From Cordylochernes scorpioides (Eukaryota; Arthropoda; Arachnida; Pseudoscorpiones; Chernetidae), in assembly GCA_030710605.1 (NCBI GenBank), contig CP092863.1, forward strand, positions 123,426,670-123,490,669: a stretch of DNA of 64,000 nucleotides. The letters run 5' to 3'. This document shows, piece by piece, positions 30,501 through 45,500 of the stretch; the first letter of the stretch is position 1; each line of letters starts with the position of its first letter. The notes under the pieces are model-generated. The model saw only the letters and a list, made by a program, of their open reading frames with translations. It ran no database searches and was not told where the DNA came from. The position numbers and the translations under genes are program-made.

Positions 30501-33500
30501 TTGAATGAAAAATCGAAATTTATTTTAAGAAGAAATAATGATTATTTTAAACTTTTCCGTTTATCATTACTCTTCACAATTCATCCTTTCATACTTCATC
30601 CCTAAGGTTAGAAATAAGCATTATTTCTCCTTTAAATAAATTTCAATTTTTCGTTCAAAAGAAACACATGGGGGATAATTTTCAAATATCACATTCTACA
30701 AACTTAATTACATTGTCTTCCCTGAAGGTTCAAGGTTGGATTATGTTACTTTTGATCTTACAATAGTGATCACTCATTGAATGTGTCGCTCACAAGTCCT
30801 ACTGAGTCTTTAATCAAAATCCAGTCCCTCAACTTCTTTAATTCAACATCAACAAACACATCTGAATTTTTGATTGAAGTTGATGTGTTGAATTATAGTC
30901 GGTTGAACTAAAGGAAGTGTTGAATTATGTTGCTGTTGTTGTTGTTTCTTATCACCTTGTGTAAAGATTACACGAATCCCATGATCTCATGGAATGGGGT
31001 ATAGGGGTGCAGCTTTCTTTTATCATGGCACCATGATCCAGGCACACTTTGGTGAAAGTCTGACTTTGCCTGTAATTTGAGGCCATTCCTAACATGGGAG
31101 CAGACGCCTTTGCTGCTACTCTAACATGAGTACAGACGCAGCTCCTCCATATCCCTGGAGAGGGACCCTTGCTGAGGTCGATCAACCGGGTCAGTTGAAG
31201 TCAGGATTTTTAAAGAAGTCTACTCATCTTCTAACAATGTTGCTGTTGGTCCGCAACTGCTTATTCGTCAAAGTTATTCTGCTTGTTTCGCAGCTGGCCT
31301 TCATATCTGAAGTTTGTTCCCCTATCTGTCACCTGGGGACGCGCCCTATAGCAGTCAGCTCTGCCAAGGGGTGTTGAATTATAGTTGGTTGAATTAGGCC
31401 GATTGGTAAGTGAAATAATGGTTGAAATAAAAGGAGATGTCAAATTATAGTCGGTTGAATTAAAGAAGCTTGTCTACCATACAAGATAACTAAATAACTT
31501 TATTATATATTCACCAAGATCAATTTGATCTCTGAAGAAGAAAGGTGTATTGTGAAGCAAGCCTTCTATGGCCTACAAATATTGATAGAAAATATACCTC
31601 CATCAAAGTCATCTAGCCAGACCTTCCATGTTAGCTGACTTGGTATTCCAGGCAAAGAAGGCCAGTTGACTTATACCAACACTTGCAGAATGTACAGCCC
31701 TATCTCTGATACAGAGGTCTGTCGTCATTTCACTCATTAATTTAACAACCACTCTCACAAATTTTAGGAGGATTTTGGAATCGGCGAAGACAGTGTTTCT
31801 TATCCCTCTGTGTAAAGATTACACAAATTCCATGAGTCCTTGCTCCTCGAGCTGTTTTATGTTAAGCAGCAGCCTTTCCCAAAGGTCCTGTTTAGTGCAT
31901 CTATTGTAAGTCAAAATTTGTCCTGGAGCTACAGGTGCCAAGCTACATTTTGGACAAGTGGGGGGGGGGGGGGGGGGGGACTGTATCTTTGGTAATGGTG
32001 TGCAGGATGTGAGACATCTTCTCATTGGATGCCCAGCTTTTTGGAAGATCAAACTAGCAAAACTGCCAGGAAGGGTTCACCACTGATGAGCCAAAAGTTT
32101 TTTTTTTCCCCATTGCAGAAGGGGTTCAGCAAGAAATTGTATTTTATCAATTTTTGAATTCTTTTATTACTTACCCCCCCCCCCAAGTATGTGCGTAACA
32201 GATGATAATAATACTTGGTGGGGAGTTAGCAACTACTTTTATACTGTATCACATGTCCACAAAGCACTTTGACATTTTACTCCACTTTTCCAAAATATAG
32301 CTTACAGCTCCAGAACACATTGCATTAGATATACTAAACAGGACCTTTGGGAGAGGCCCCTGCTTATCATCAAACAGCTCAAAGAGCATGGACCCATGGA
32401 ATTTGTGTAATCTTTACACAAGGGGATAGTAAACAACAACAACTTTGACATTTGCACTTACAAGTGTGTCAGAGTCCTGTTTGGTTACTTGCACTCACTG
32501 GTAGGGTTGGACTTTATGCAAGAATCGCAGACCATTGAAACATTTTTTTAGAAAAGAAAGAAAAAACGAGATTCAATCCCAGGTCATGGCTGACACACAC
32601 AAAAATAGAGGGTTTATACAACTCCTCCATCAACCCGATGATCAAGTTATAATGTTCTATTCATAGAGTGTTGCTGAATTATACTGTAATTTTAGACCAG
32701 TGTTTCTCCAATGTAGTGTTGGTCTCAAGGACCACGCCTTCACCATCTCCTCAGTGACAAAGTAGGTGATCTATGTTTTCTTCGTAGATCACAAAATACC
32801 TGATGTCACTGGAGACCCGCTGGCAATTTTTCTTCAAACTTTGCAGCGGTGGCAGAGGCACCATGTACATAGTGTAATGTATATATTTTTCAAAATATCA
32901 TTTTAAAACAATAGTACAGACTGTATACTTTTGCATGTATTGACAAGATGTCAATAAGATTCTGTTAATCGTCTAAGGTAGTGTTTGTTTACCTTCATGA
33001 AGAGATTACTCCCAGTGCCACCGTTGCTCAAGATGGCCGCTGACCGTGACTCTGAGGACACACTGCTAGTGGAGGAGCTGCGGCTACAGCACGGCCCTGC
33101 ACCAACACACCGAGTCACGCCACCGCGCAGTACAATGATGGCGACCACTGACCTTTAACCTGCTTGGTGGCATTTTCGATGGACTCAATGAGACTGCGGA
33201 CAGAGGACTGCGTGGTACCACGGGAGCAGCGACGAGGCTTGTTAGCAGCTTGCTCCTGCGCAGACTTGTCTTCCAGGGCCTCGCGCAGGGCTTGGTTCTG
33301 CGCGGCCAGCTGGGCACATTCCTGCTGAGCCTCTGTCTTGAAGTCATTGGCGACCCTGACTGCCAGCAGCAGGTCTGCCTGGAATTTTGCCCATTCCTGC
33401 GCCGCGCGCTCATGGCTCCTCCGCAACTCTTCAGCTTGCGCTGCCAACTCTGCCTGGTGGCGGGCAGCTGACTCCCGCAGCTGGGCCTCTGCCTGGGTCA

Positions 33501-36500
33501 GCTGATACTGGAGGTCCTGCACTTGCTTGCGTGCAGTATTCTTCACCACCTGGAACCAAACCTTGTACGTTAGCATGACACTCCCAACAGGTGTTAAGGC
33601 AAAATTTGGATTATTCTATATACAGTTACGAGCGTCATTCCTCATCAGTCGTCTCTGTCACCGTTTGCTTTTTTTTTTGGAATGGCGCCCCCACTCGCTC
33701 TTTCGTTTTTGTAACTATTGTGTTGGAGTGGGTCGCTCCTTAAATAAATGCATATATTAGCTAATAACTAAATGGAATCCTCTCTTTCCTTTTCCCAGTA
33801 TGAGACGCCTACGGAAGCCAACAGTACATAGACAGATAAAGCACATAGGCTATAGTTATTAACTAAAATATGCATTTATTTAAGGCGCCAATTTATAATT
33901 GTAACAAATAGTATTTGAATAAAAAACATTCAATCGGGTAAAACACGGGCGTTGCCCAGGCCATTCGGCTAGTAGATTAGAAACACAAGGTAATAAGACC
34001 CAAATCCAAATAAATAAATAGTTTACACACTTGATAACAGTAACTATTTAAAAACATACTGTGGTAAAATTTCTCATTCAGTACTTTTGTCTGAAGATGG
34101 TAACAACGCTGTTACCGAAACGTCATACACTATTTATTTATTTGGTCTTATTACGTAGTGTTTCCAACAGGTGTGTTTGATATTTTTATTTTAACAGAAA
34201 TATTGTTTTTTTTTCCATAGGGACGATATTTCACATCCTTTCATACTTCATCCCTAAGGATAGGAATAGTCGTTATTTCTCCTTAAAATATATTATGATT
34301 TCTCGTTCTGTAAAAAAAGAAACATTTGCAGTAAAACTTGTCAAACCTAGTTCTATAATCATAAGCCGCATTATATTGTATTATAAATTAACTTTATATA
34401 ATATTTAGGAACGGAAAAATATGCCCAGGGTAGCTTGGGGGACATGGCATCTGCCCGGTAAGCGGAACACTAGGTTCGATTCCCATCCCTGGACACTTTT
34501 ATTTTTCTGTTCATCATTACTCTTCACAATTCATCCTTTCATACTTCATCCCTAAGGATAGAAATAGTCGTTATATCTCCTTAAATAATGAAAATTAATA
34601 TTTTTCGTTCTATAAAAAAGAAACATTTGCGGTAAATCTTGTCAAATGTTGTTCTATAGGGACAATATACTAGTTTCTACACTCAATGCCTACAGGAAAT
34701 CTAATGCTGCACATGACTGGTACAGAGCAGGAGGGACAAATTCTGTCCTCCCAAGAGAACAACAGTCTTTGATTTCCAGACTTAATTCTGGTCATCTACG
34801 GACAATGACTTTCCAGAATGGTTGCAGGGTTTTCCCACTATGTACTAAGTGCAATTCTCAATCTGCAACCCCAAGACATATTATTGACTTATCCATAGAT
34901 GAGCTCTACTCTTCCCCGGCAGACATCATCAAAAGTCTCAAGCTTGATACCTTAGTGTGATTGAGTGGAGATAAGAAAGAAGAAGTTGAAGAAGATTAGT
35001 TTCTACACTGGTTCTCATCCAATCACCAAAGTTAAGCAATGTCAGCCATGGTCAGTACTTGGGAGGGTGACCACTTGGGGATGTTGTAGTAGTAGGCTTA
35101 TAGGATTTTGATTTTTAATTCAACTTCAAACAAACTTTACGCAACACTCCCTAATGTACCCACTGCTGCTCTACAACACCTGCAACAGGAGGCCATTATC
35201 TGTAGTCGGCTAGTGACGCTGTAGGACGCTGTTCAACCTGATGTCCAGGAGAAGAAATGAACTGCGCACTAGACGGAGCTGCTAATTAGGAGAGAGCCAA
35301 TCAGTGCAAGGATAAAACTGACTCTATATAAAATGAAACCGTAATATCAGTCTCCTTTTTGTACTGTGAAACCTCTTTGATTCAACCAACTATGATGGAA
35401 AATTATCCATGACCTTATATAACTATGGGATATTAACAAAAATAAATAATAGATGGACAAAAATTCAAACTTTGTTTAAAAGTGTCCATCTTGAAAAAAA
35501 AAAGTGAGGTAGCAATAGTGGGTGTCACTGAAACATCGGACTCTAAACTTGAGTAAAGTCTTCTTCTTCTTTCTTATCTCCACTCAATCACACTAAGGTA
35601 TCAAGCTTGAGACTTTTGATGATGTCTGCCGGGGAAGAGTAGAGCTCATCAATGGATGAGTCAATAATATGGTTGCAGGCTGCACTCATGATGGTTGAGT
35701 CAAGTCCCCATGTAGAATGTGTTCCACGACGGACTCACCATGTTCTCCTCCTGCAGAGCTGACAGGGACTCCTTCAACTTGAGGACTTCCCTCTGTGCCT
35801 GATCCAGCTGGTCCTGCAGCTCCACATTCCGGAGGTCCGAGGCCAGGGAAGTCCCTGAGGACTGGATTTCTGTCAGTTGGGCTTTGGAGCTCTCGGCCTC
35901 CGCCTGGACACTCTGTGGGTGAGCACAGTTGATCCAGCATTGGCTTGGCACACAGTGCATGAACAGTCTCTAGTACTTCTCAAAATTACAAGAAATATGT
36001 TTTTTTAAACACTACAAGGTAATAAGAACAAATCCAAATAAATAGTGTGTGATGTTTCGGTAACAATTGTTACATCATAGGACAAAAGTTACTGAATGAG
36101 AAAAAATATCACAGCATGCTTTTAAATAAAGTTACTGTTATCAAGTGTGTAAAAAAGATAGCGGATTGCAAACATGCTTTGATATTTTTTCTCGTTCAGT
36201 AACTTGATGATGGTAACAATGCAGTTACCAAAACGTCACACACTATTTGAATTTGGTCTTATTACCTTGTAATTATAATTTATAAACCAAAATGTGGCTT
36301 ATCATTTTTAAACACTACTTTTATATGTATATTTCAGAGTTATTGTCTGAATCCCGATATACATGCTGAAAGGTACAACTTCCTTAAGTTTTGTCCATGA
36401 GTGTATATTGGTTATCTCTTGTGTCTTCAATAAAGGTCACTGTAATATCTTTCAGAGTTATTGTCTCAATCCCGATATACATACTGAAAGGTACAACTTC

Positions 36501-39500
36501 CTTAAGTTTTGTCCATGAGTGTATATTGGTTATCTCTTGTGTCTTCAATAAAGGTCACTGTAATATCTCTCAGAGTTATTGTCTCAATCCCGATATATAT
36601 ACTGAAAGGTACAACTTCCTTAAGTTTTGTCCATGAGTGTATATTGGTTATCTTGTGTGTCTTCAATAAAGGTCACTGTAATATCTTTCAGAGTTATTGT
36701 CTCAATCCCAATGTACATTCTGAAAGGTACAACTTCCTTGAGTTTTTTCTATGAGTGTATATTGGTTATCTCGTGTGTCTTCAATAAAGGTCACTGTAAT
36801 ATCTTTCAGAGTTATTGTCTCAATCCCGAGATATATGCTGAAAGGTACAACTTCCTTAAGTTTTGTCCATGAGTGTATATTGGTTATCTCATGTGTCTTC
36901 AATAAAGGTCACTGTAATATCTCTCAGAGTTATTGTCTCAATCCCGATATATATACTGAAAGGTACAACTTCCTTAAGTTTTGTCCATGAGTGTATATTG
37001 GTTATCTTGTGTGTCTTCAATAAAGGTCACTGTAATATCTTTCAGAGTTATTGTCTCAATCCCAATGTACATTCTGAAAGGTACAACTTCCTTGAGTTTT
37101 GTCTATGAGTGTATATTGGTTATCTCGTGTGTCTTCAATAAAGGTCACTGTAATATCTTTCAGAGTTATTGTCTCAATCCCGAGATATATGCTGAAAGGT
37201 ACAACTTCCTTAAGTTTTGTCCATGAGTGTATATTGGTTATCTCATGTGTCTTCAATAAAGGTCACTGTAATATCTTTCAGAGTCATTGTCTGAATCCCA
37301 ATATAAATGCTGAAAGGTACAACTTCCTTAAGTTTTGTCTCCATGAGTGTATTTGAGGGTTGGAGAAGGAGTGTTATAAACCATTGATTTTCAACAGCAA
37401 AGACCTGGGGGATCAAATCCCACGCTGGGATTTTTCTTTAAGTAGAAAATTGCTTTGAGCCCCCCCCCCCCAATTATTGCAAAAGTCCTGTACTGTAAAT
37501 ATATATTGTTTATTATCTCTAGTACACATAGTACAGGCCATGATAATCATGGTAGGTAGTATTTGGCGATTGATTTTACTGTAAGTATACCACATGTCTA
37601 CACATGTAGAAAGAAGTTTGACTTTTAACACTTACAAATGTGCCAGAGCCCTGTTTGGTTACTTGCACTCGCTGGTGAGGTTGGACTTTTGCAAGAATCG
37701 GGGTCATTGGAGCATTTTTTTTTATTAGAAAAAGTGTCCAATGCGGGATTCGATCCCAGGTCATAGCAGTCGTACACCAATGGTTTAGACCAGGGGTGGC
37801 GAACGTGCGGCCTTAAGGCCGCATGTGGCCTTTTCTTGCCCAAGTTGTGGCCTTTTCTTAAATTCAAAACTATAATTTTTGTTTCGCAGTTTTCAATTAC
37901 TTTCATTATTTTATTGAAAATATCTAATACGAATGTCATATATTATATCTATATTAATAAAATGGAAATTTCATAAGTGGACATCACTAAAAACTTTCGT
38001 TACAATGCATCAATTTCAACCAAATTTTCAACATTTATGTAAAACGAGATGGAGCACGTTTTGCTTAACATCAAAATATATTTCCTAACATTAACATGGG
38101 TAACTTCGCTGTTATCGATTAAATACAAAAAATAATATATATAATATTTATATATATATATATATATAAATAAATATGCGTCCTTCTCAAAAATGGTAAA
38201 ATGAAAACTGGCCTTCTAATATAAAAAGGTTCGCCACCCCTGGTTTAGACCATCCTTCCACCGACCCCCTGCACTTACTGGTGGGGTTGGACTATTTGAA
38301 AAGAATAGGCGAGACACTGGAGCCATTATTTAATTCAAAAAAACAAGTGTCCAATGCGGGGATTCAATCATCCGGATTGTGGCTGTGGAAAATCAGCAAT
38401 TTATACCCCTCGTATATAAACTCCGCCGGTCCCAAGCCCGGATGGAGGAGGGGGAGCAGTAACAAGCTCACTAAAAAACCTGGGCCCAGCTGACCTGGCT
38501 GATAGTACCCTGTAAGGGTTCCAGGGATACATGATGTACTCCATGTTAGGAGCGGCTGCACATGGCGTCTGTTCCTCATGTCAGAGGCGGCCATTTCTTT
38601 TGGAGCTAAGTCAGTGGCCTGCCACTGAGTAGTGCTCCCAGTCTTAACGACATTCTACTTCACCCAGTGTAGAGATAAAAAGAAGACCACTCATCCACAA
38701 GACCCCCCCCCCCTTTCTCAGAGATAATATAAACACAGTGAAGGTTATATCTCAGCATTTCTGGAATAGAACAAGATTGATGGTTGATAAGGCACACAAT
38801 TTGGATTATAGATTATAAACACAAGGTAATAAGACCAAATCCAAATAAATAAATAGTGTGTGACCTTTCAGCGTAGTTACCATCTTCAGACAAAAGTATT
38901 GAATGAGAAATCTTATCTGTTATCTTGTTTACACACTTGATAACAGTAACTATTTAAAAACGTGCTGTGGTAAAATTTCTCATTCAGTACTTTTGTCTGA
39001 AGATGGTAACTTCTTATCTGTTATCTTGTTTACACACTTGAGATAACAGTAACTATTTAAAAACATGCTGTGGTAAAATTTCTCATTTAGTACTTTTGTC
39101 TGAAGATGGTAACAACGCTTGAACGTCACACACTATTTATTTTTTTATCTATTACCTTGTGTTTAAGATTGATGACTAAGGAAGGATTTCCATACCCTTG
39201 TAGACAGTAAGGCAGACGACATGCGTTCATATTTCTCTCTGAGTAACCTAACAGTCTTCCCCTTCATTTAACAACAAATCTATATATAGATAATATAAAT
39301 ACAAAGATAAATATATATTTATATAAATATAAATAATTGATAATCTTAATCAGTCAGTTTGTTTGTGTTTGTATTTAAATAATTTTCTTTTTATGAGAGA
39401 TGAAAAGTTTATCCTAATCCGTCTTTTTTTTTTTTTCAAATCATTGAATTTTTTTATATAAACAAGATTTTAAAATAAATAAATAATAATAATAATAATA

Positions 39501-42500
39501 ATAAAACACACAGATTTAGAATATAATTATTATTATTTTAAAATCTTGTATATAAAAATTCAATGATTTAAAAAAAAAAACAGATTTAGAATATAATCAT
39601 TGAATTTTTATATAAAATATATTTTTTTTAATAAAATAAAATAATAATTTATTAATTTGAAAAATTGTAACTATATTTTTTGGACTAAATTTTAGTGTGG
39701 TGACTTGATTTGTTCAATAAATAATAAAAAGAAACAATTTTGACTACTCTAATTGATGTTTTATATAATTTTTTTTAGCTATAGATTTGATTCAGATTTC
39801 AGAGTTTGATTGAAAACCAACAAAGGTTCTTCATTCAGAATTTTTATATCTTTATTTACAAACAATTCTAATGAATCAACTTGGACAATGTAGTAAAATA
39901 ACAGATTCTTTTTTTTTTTTATGCATATAAATATTTTAGGTGTAATCACAAGGCAATCTACAGTAACTATTTAAACCATGCTGTGGTAAAATTTCTCATT
40001 CAGTACTTTTGTCTGATGGTAACAACGCTGAAACGTCACACACTATTTATTTGAATTTGGTCTTGTGTTTATAATCTATAATCCAAATAGTGTGCCTTAT
40101 CATTTTGGGTGTAATAAAAATTATTTTATATAATACAGTAGAACCTCCCTGTAAAGGTCACCTAATTGCAGAGTCAAAGTGTCCTTTTGGGAGAGGTGTC
40201 CTCTTATTGAAGAGTTATTAAATAGTAAAAATGGTAATTTTGCAAATGAAAAGTGTTCTTTGTAGAGAGGTGTCCTCTAAAGGGAGGTTCTACTGTAATA
40301 CAATATTATGGAATTTTGAGAGAATTTGAATTATTTTTGCATAAATATAAAGATTGAATATACATAACACCCCATCTATATACAGTGTACTCCGCTTATA
40401 ACGAAGTCGCATTATCCATGACAATCACTTTGTTATATCCGAAGTTTGTTATATCCGCAGTTGGAAAAAAAAAATGTTTTGTACCAATAATTTTATTTAC
40501 TATTCAACTCAAAAGAGCAACACAAAGATCAATAACAACCTCATCAGGTGTTTTTGGAGAAGTAGTTTGTGATTTTCTTTTGACATTTAGAAGTCAGTAA
40601 CAAGTGCTGAACACTCTTTTCGATGTTGTCCAAGTCTGACAGATGCCTATGAAGAGACTTGGACTCATCCTGACATTGAAGAAACAATCGCAGAGTTTGA
40701 ATGCTCTCCAAGACCTCTTTTGGATGCGGAATGTGGACAATTGGGTCTACTTCTTCATCAACTTGGTCCGTTTCTTCTTCTTCTTTTGCTTGAAGAATGC
40801 TCTCGACAATTTCTACATCGGATAACATGGCATTTGTAACGACGTCATTGTCAGCGTCAGCATAAGAATCGAAATCCATCTCTAACGGTATTTTTAATAA
40901 AACGTTAATAAAATATAAGCGTTTATTAAACAATTTAATTTTGTTTAAATAATGTAAAAAAAATACTTATAATATGTTTGCATATTTTAAAATTGTATAT
41001 TATTAACTTATTTGTTGTGTATCATTAAATTTGTGTCATTCACACGTTGTAATTTGATATATATTATGCATAATATATTAGTCAATTATAATGGTAAATG
41101 AGAAAACTTCGTTATAAACGGATAAAATAAAAATTTATACATGCAAATCACTTCGTTATAAGCGAAAATTCTTTATATCCGACTTCGCAATATCCAGAGT
41201 TCTTTTAATGGTTTAAGCCCTTCTTTTCTTTCGTGCAGACAATTTCATTCGCTATATGCGGAATTTCGCTATAACCGACTTTGTTATAAGCGGAGTACAC
41301 TGTAATACAAATGAAAACACCAAAATGTGAAGGTTTCTTTTATACATAATACAAACTTCTACTGTCCTTACTGCTATGACAAAATATATTGAGAGGTCTT
41401 GGCTTATCAGTGGTGAACCCTTCCTGCGGTTTCACCAATTTTTAATTTACCAGACCGCTTCTTTAGAGTTTTAATACTGTATTGTGTATCATTCTGTTTA
41501 TATATGCTACACTGAAAGGTGGAATCTAAGAAATGATATTTAAGCAAACTATGGACATAAGCTTTTAGAACAGAATTATATTTAACTATTTTCACCACTG
41601 ATGAGCCAAGCCCTCCCAATATATTTTTTCCTCACAGTAAGGGCAGTAGAAGTTTGTAGTTGTTGTTGTTTCTTATCCCCTTGTGTAAAGATTACACGAA
41701 TTCCATGAGTTCATGCTCCTCGAGCAGTAGAAGTTTGATTTATTTGTGAAAAGAAACATTCGCGTTTTGGTGTTTTCATTTGTAAAGATTGAAATATAGA
41801 AATTTATCCATATAACTGAATCCAACATACTTCCCCAGGTTGGGAAGAGATGACCAGGAAAACCATGGAGTTGATAATATAGATAACAGATTCTGACTAG
41901 ATGTTACATGAGAACCTGAAAATAAAGAAAAAAATTTACAATACTTGATACTGGGTCTCTTTAAGAATCCTTTCTTAGCCTTAATATGGAGACTACTCTG
42001 TTCTTTCTTTGAACAATGTCTTGAATCCCATCTCAAACCAGTGAAGATAGAAAATAACAACAAAATCTATCCCACTTATCTAAAATGTAGCTTGACACCT
42101 ACAGCTCCAGAACACATTGCATTAGATGTACTAAACAGGACCTTTGGGAGAGGCTGCTGCTTATCATAAAACAGCTTGAGGAGCATAGACTCATGAAATT
42201 TGTGTAATCTTTACACATGGGGATAAGAAACAACAACAACTAGATGATCGATATTTCTGAGATGTAATTCCCAGTTGGCTGGGGTATAACTTTTTTTTTT
42301 TGCTTATCCCCAGTACACGTGGTAAAGGCCATGAAAATCATGGCGAGTAGAAGTAGGCGACTGCTTTTACTGTAAGTACACCACATGTGAAAAGCAGTTC
42401 GACTTTGCACTTACAAATGTGCCAGAGCCCCGTTTGGGGTATAACTGATGTAAAAAAATTAATTCCACAGAGGTCCGGTTCTTACTTTGAGTAGGGCCAA

Positions 42501-45500
42501 AAGGTGTTGCTCCCGTTCTGTGGTCCCGTTGGCTGGATCCTCGAAGTTCTTGAAGAGCAGGGCTTGCATGGACTCAATGGCCGCCCGGCATTCCTCCAGC
42601 CTCTCTGTCTGGGAGCAAAGGGACTCCAGTAGGACTGCCTTCTCATCCTGGAGGCGGTCGTTGAGGACTTGTAGGTTGCCCAGCTGGGTCTGGAGGTCCG
42701 TGAGTTCCTGTAGGGTGGCTTGGAGCTCCTCCGAGGTGCTGTACTGGGTCTCTTCCATCTGTAGCAGACGGTCCTGAAGGCAGGCCACTGAGCTGACACA
42801 GCTGCAGCTGCTGCTGCCTTTCTCCCACTCCCCGGTCCCATCCAGCAGGCTGCCGGACTGTACATACCACACTGTGTTAGCAACCACACTGTAAATACCA
42901 CACTGATAGATCAATTTTATAGGTTCTGGATGCCCTAAAAATATAAATAGACATATTCCATAACATTGTTAAATTACATACCAATTTAAAATTTCAGTTG
43001 TAAATATCAACACTGCACGCGTATGTTTTTGTTAATATTTCTTGTTAGATATAGTCAATGCTTTATTAAGCCCGGTGAAGAGCGATTATCACTTGAAAGC
43101 TAACGTTTTGTAATAAAAAGAAACTCATTGTGAGAAAATATTTTGTAATTTTAAAACTTTTTTCACAATTTTATCATGGATACCACACTGTGTTAGCTCT
43201 GGTGGACCACACTGTGTTAGCTCTAGTCTATAGTTTATTGTGACAGTGCACTTAGTGTTGTACCTTAATTGACATGCCTGTGACACTGTTAACTTATATT
43301 GACTAACAGTGTGGCAGTTGTACCAGACTACTTCACTGACAACCACACTCCTGTAGTTTCTTTTGACAGTGTACAGGGTAACAGCTGTGTCTTCACTGAC
43401 ATAATGTTAAACTCTTTGTAGGTTCTATTGACAGTGCGCACTGAGTGTTGTACCTTCACTGATAAACCACATATTGTCATCTCTCTCTCTGTTATATTTC
43501 CAGTGCTACATTGCACACGGGTGATTCTACTATAGCACTGTTAGCTATATGTCTCACTACCAATGTTTATTCTAGTCTCCATGGTTAGCTGTGCTGTACC
43601 CCACTGACAACACACTGGACTATTTCAGTGAGTCACTGTGGCTCTGTGAACTTCCTCACTGACATACCTTGCACTGTGTGTCGCACTGGGCTGTCACAAA
43701 AAATAAGATGAAGTGAATTGTATCACAACAATTACAGGGAAGAACCCACCAAAGGATGTGATCATTTGAAAAAATTAGGAATTAAAATGGTAGTGGGTGA
43801 AGTGTAATCACTTATTGTTGGAAGGGATGAAAGTTTTCAAACATGTCCCACTTCAACAGGCTATAGGAAGATATATATCTATATATATAAAAATGAATGT
43901 TTGTATGTTTGTTTGTATGTCCGGTATACAAATTCGCAGTAGTTCACTAATTCAAACCAAAATTTCCATACATAGGTAAAAAAATACGGGGAAGACGATA
44001 GGCTATTTAAAAATATATATAAATCAATTATTAAAACTATATATTTTTAGTCAGAAAATGATGATGACGATATTGCTGTATCATGTTTGATTATCAGATA
44101 CAAAATTATATCGGGAAAAATTCCAAAAAGCAGAGACCACGGGTGAAACCAGTTCATTATTTTGTACGCAGGAACAAAATTCTAACATAAAAACATTCAT
44201 TCGAGCAGAAAACAAAAGCCAGATCATCTATATATAAAAATATCGCTTCTCAGACACAAAGTTTGGAGCGGGACGTTTCACAAAAGTGACATCCACGGTG
44301 CCAATTTATAATTGTAACGAATAGTATTTGAATAAATAATTTGATCGGGTAAAACCCGGGCGTTGCCCGGGTCATTCGGCTAGTTATATATAGGAAATAG
44401 AATAATCAAGCACAAATTTTTCTTTTCCAAATAAAATAAACTTTCTAGTGTCCTGTGATGAAAAATATTGGATATATAGGCAAAATCATCTAATAGAGTT
44501 AGAGCTCTAAAACTTAGTATGATGGATTAAATTGGAAAAACTGCTGGGAGGGTTCACCACTGATGAGCCAGGCCCTCCCAATATTTTTTTTAATTGCAGT
44601 AGGAATAGTATTTATTATTATTATTATTTTATTATTATTATTATTGTTAAAAGCACTAGAGGCTACTTCTCTTCAAGGGAAAGTTTTTCATCACCAAAAT
44701 TACCATTTTTACTATTTAGCAATTCTTAGGTAAGAGGACACCTCTCTCTAAAGAACACTTATGGCTCTGCAATTAGGTGTCCTTTACAGAGAGGTTGGTT
44801 CTACTGTATAAAGATGGTGCATTATTGCCTTATGTTTAATAATATAAATCTCTAGTTGTTATTATACAGTAGAACCTCCATGAGAGGACACTCTCGCTAG
44901 AGGACACCTCTCTGTAAAGGACAGTTTTGATTTGCAAAATTACCATTTTTACTACAGCAGAACCTCCCTTAGAGAACTCTCGCAGTCCATTGGTGGTGGA
45001 GTTTTTTCCGCGGTGGGCGCCACCAATGAAGACCTTGTATATATTTTTACATATATGTATATTTTATCATTTACTTTTATCTATCTAGAACTCCGCCCTT
45101 GCTGGTCCCAAGCCCGGATGAAAAAGGAGGAGGGGAAGCAGTAACAAGCTCACTAAAAAACCTGGGCTCAGCTGGCCCGGCTGATAGTACCCTGTTAGGG
45201 CTCCTAATGCAGGGATACAGGATGAGCAGCGTTTGTACTCCATGTTAGGAGCAGCTGCAAATGGCGTCTGTTCCTCATGTCAGAGGCGGCCATTTATTTT
45301 GGAGCTAATTCGGCCTGCCACTGAGTAGTGCTCCCAGTCTTAATGACAAAGGCAGACGAATTCTACTTCACCCAGTGTGGAGATAAGAAAGAAGACTTTT
45401 ATCTATTTATATCTATTTTACCTATATTATATAATCATATTTATTCTGTATTTAACCTTATATAATCTTATATGGACCTTGAAATAAAATAGTTTCAATC

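Noticed and set aside
31961..31979. G-run (and the C31 run at 61603) as a biological signal
   Set aside because: Homopolymers of this length are often assembly or polymerase artefacts; kept only as a remark in the host repeats.
35003..35101. A working 5S rRNA gene
   Set aside because: About 25 5' bases are absent, stems are mutated, and there is a single copy next to a LINE tail.
36391..37356. Serial 81-residue ORFs (SVYWLS...) as a gene family, also at 1.6-2.1 kb and 29.2-29.6 kb
   Set aside because: They arise from the 118-bp array, shifting frame each unit and lying on whichever strand the array faces. No protein family resembles them.
42482..42901. Alternative minus frames of 75-139 codons over the central cytospin exon
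   Set aside because: The conserved coiled-coil residues and both splice sites belong to the 42486-42857 frame; the others are GC-driven shadows.
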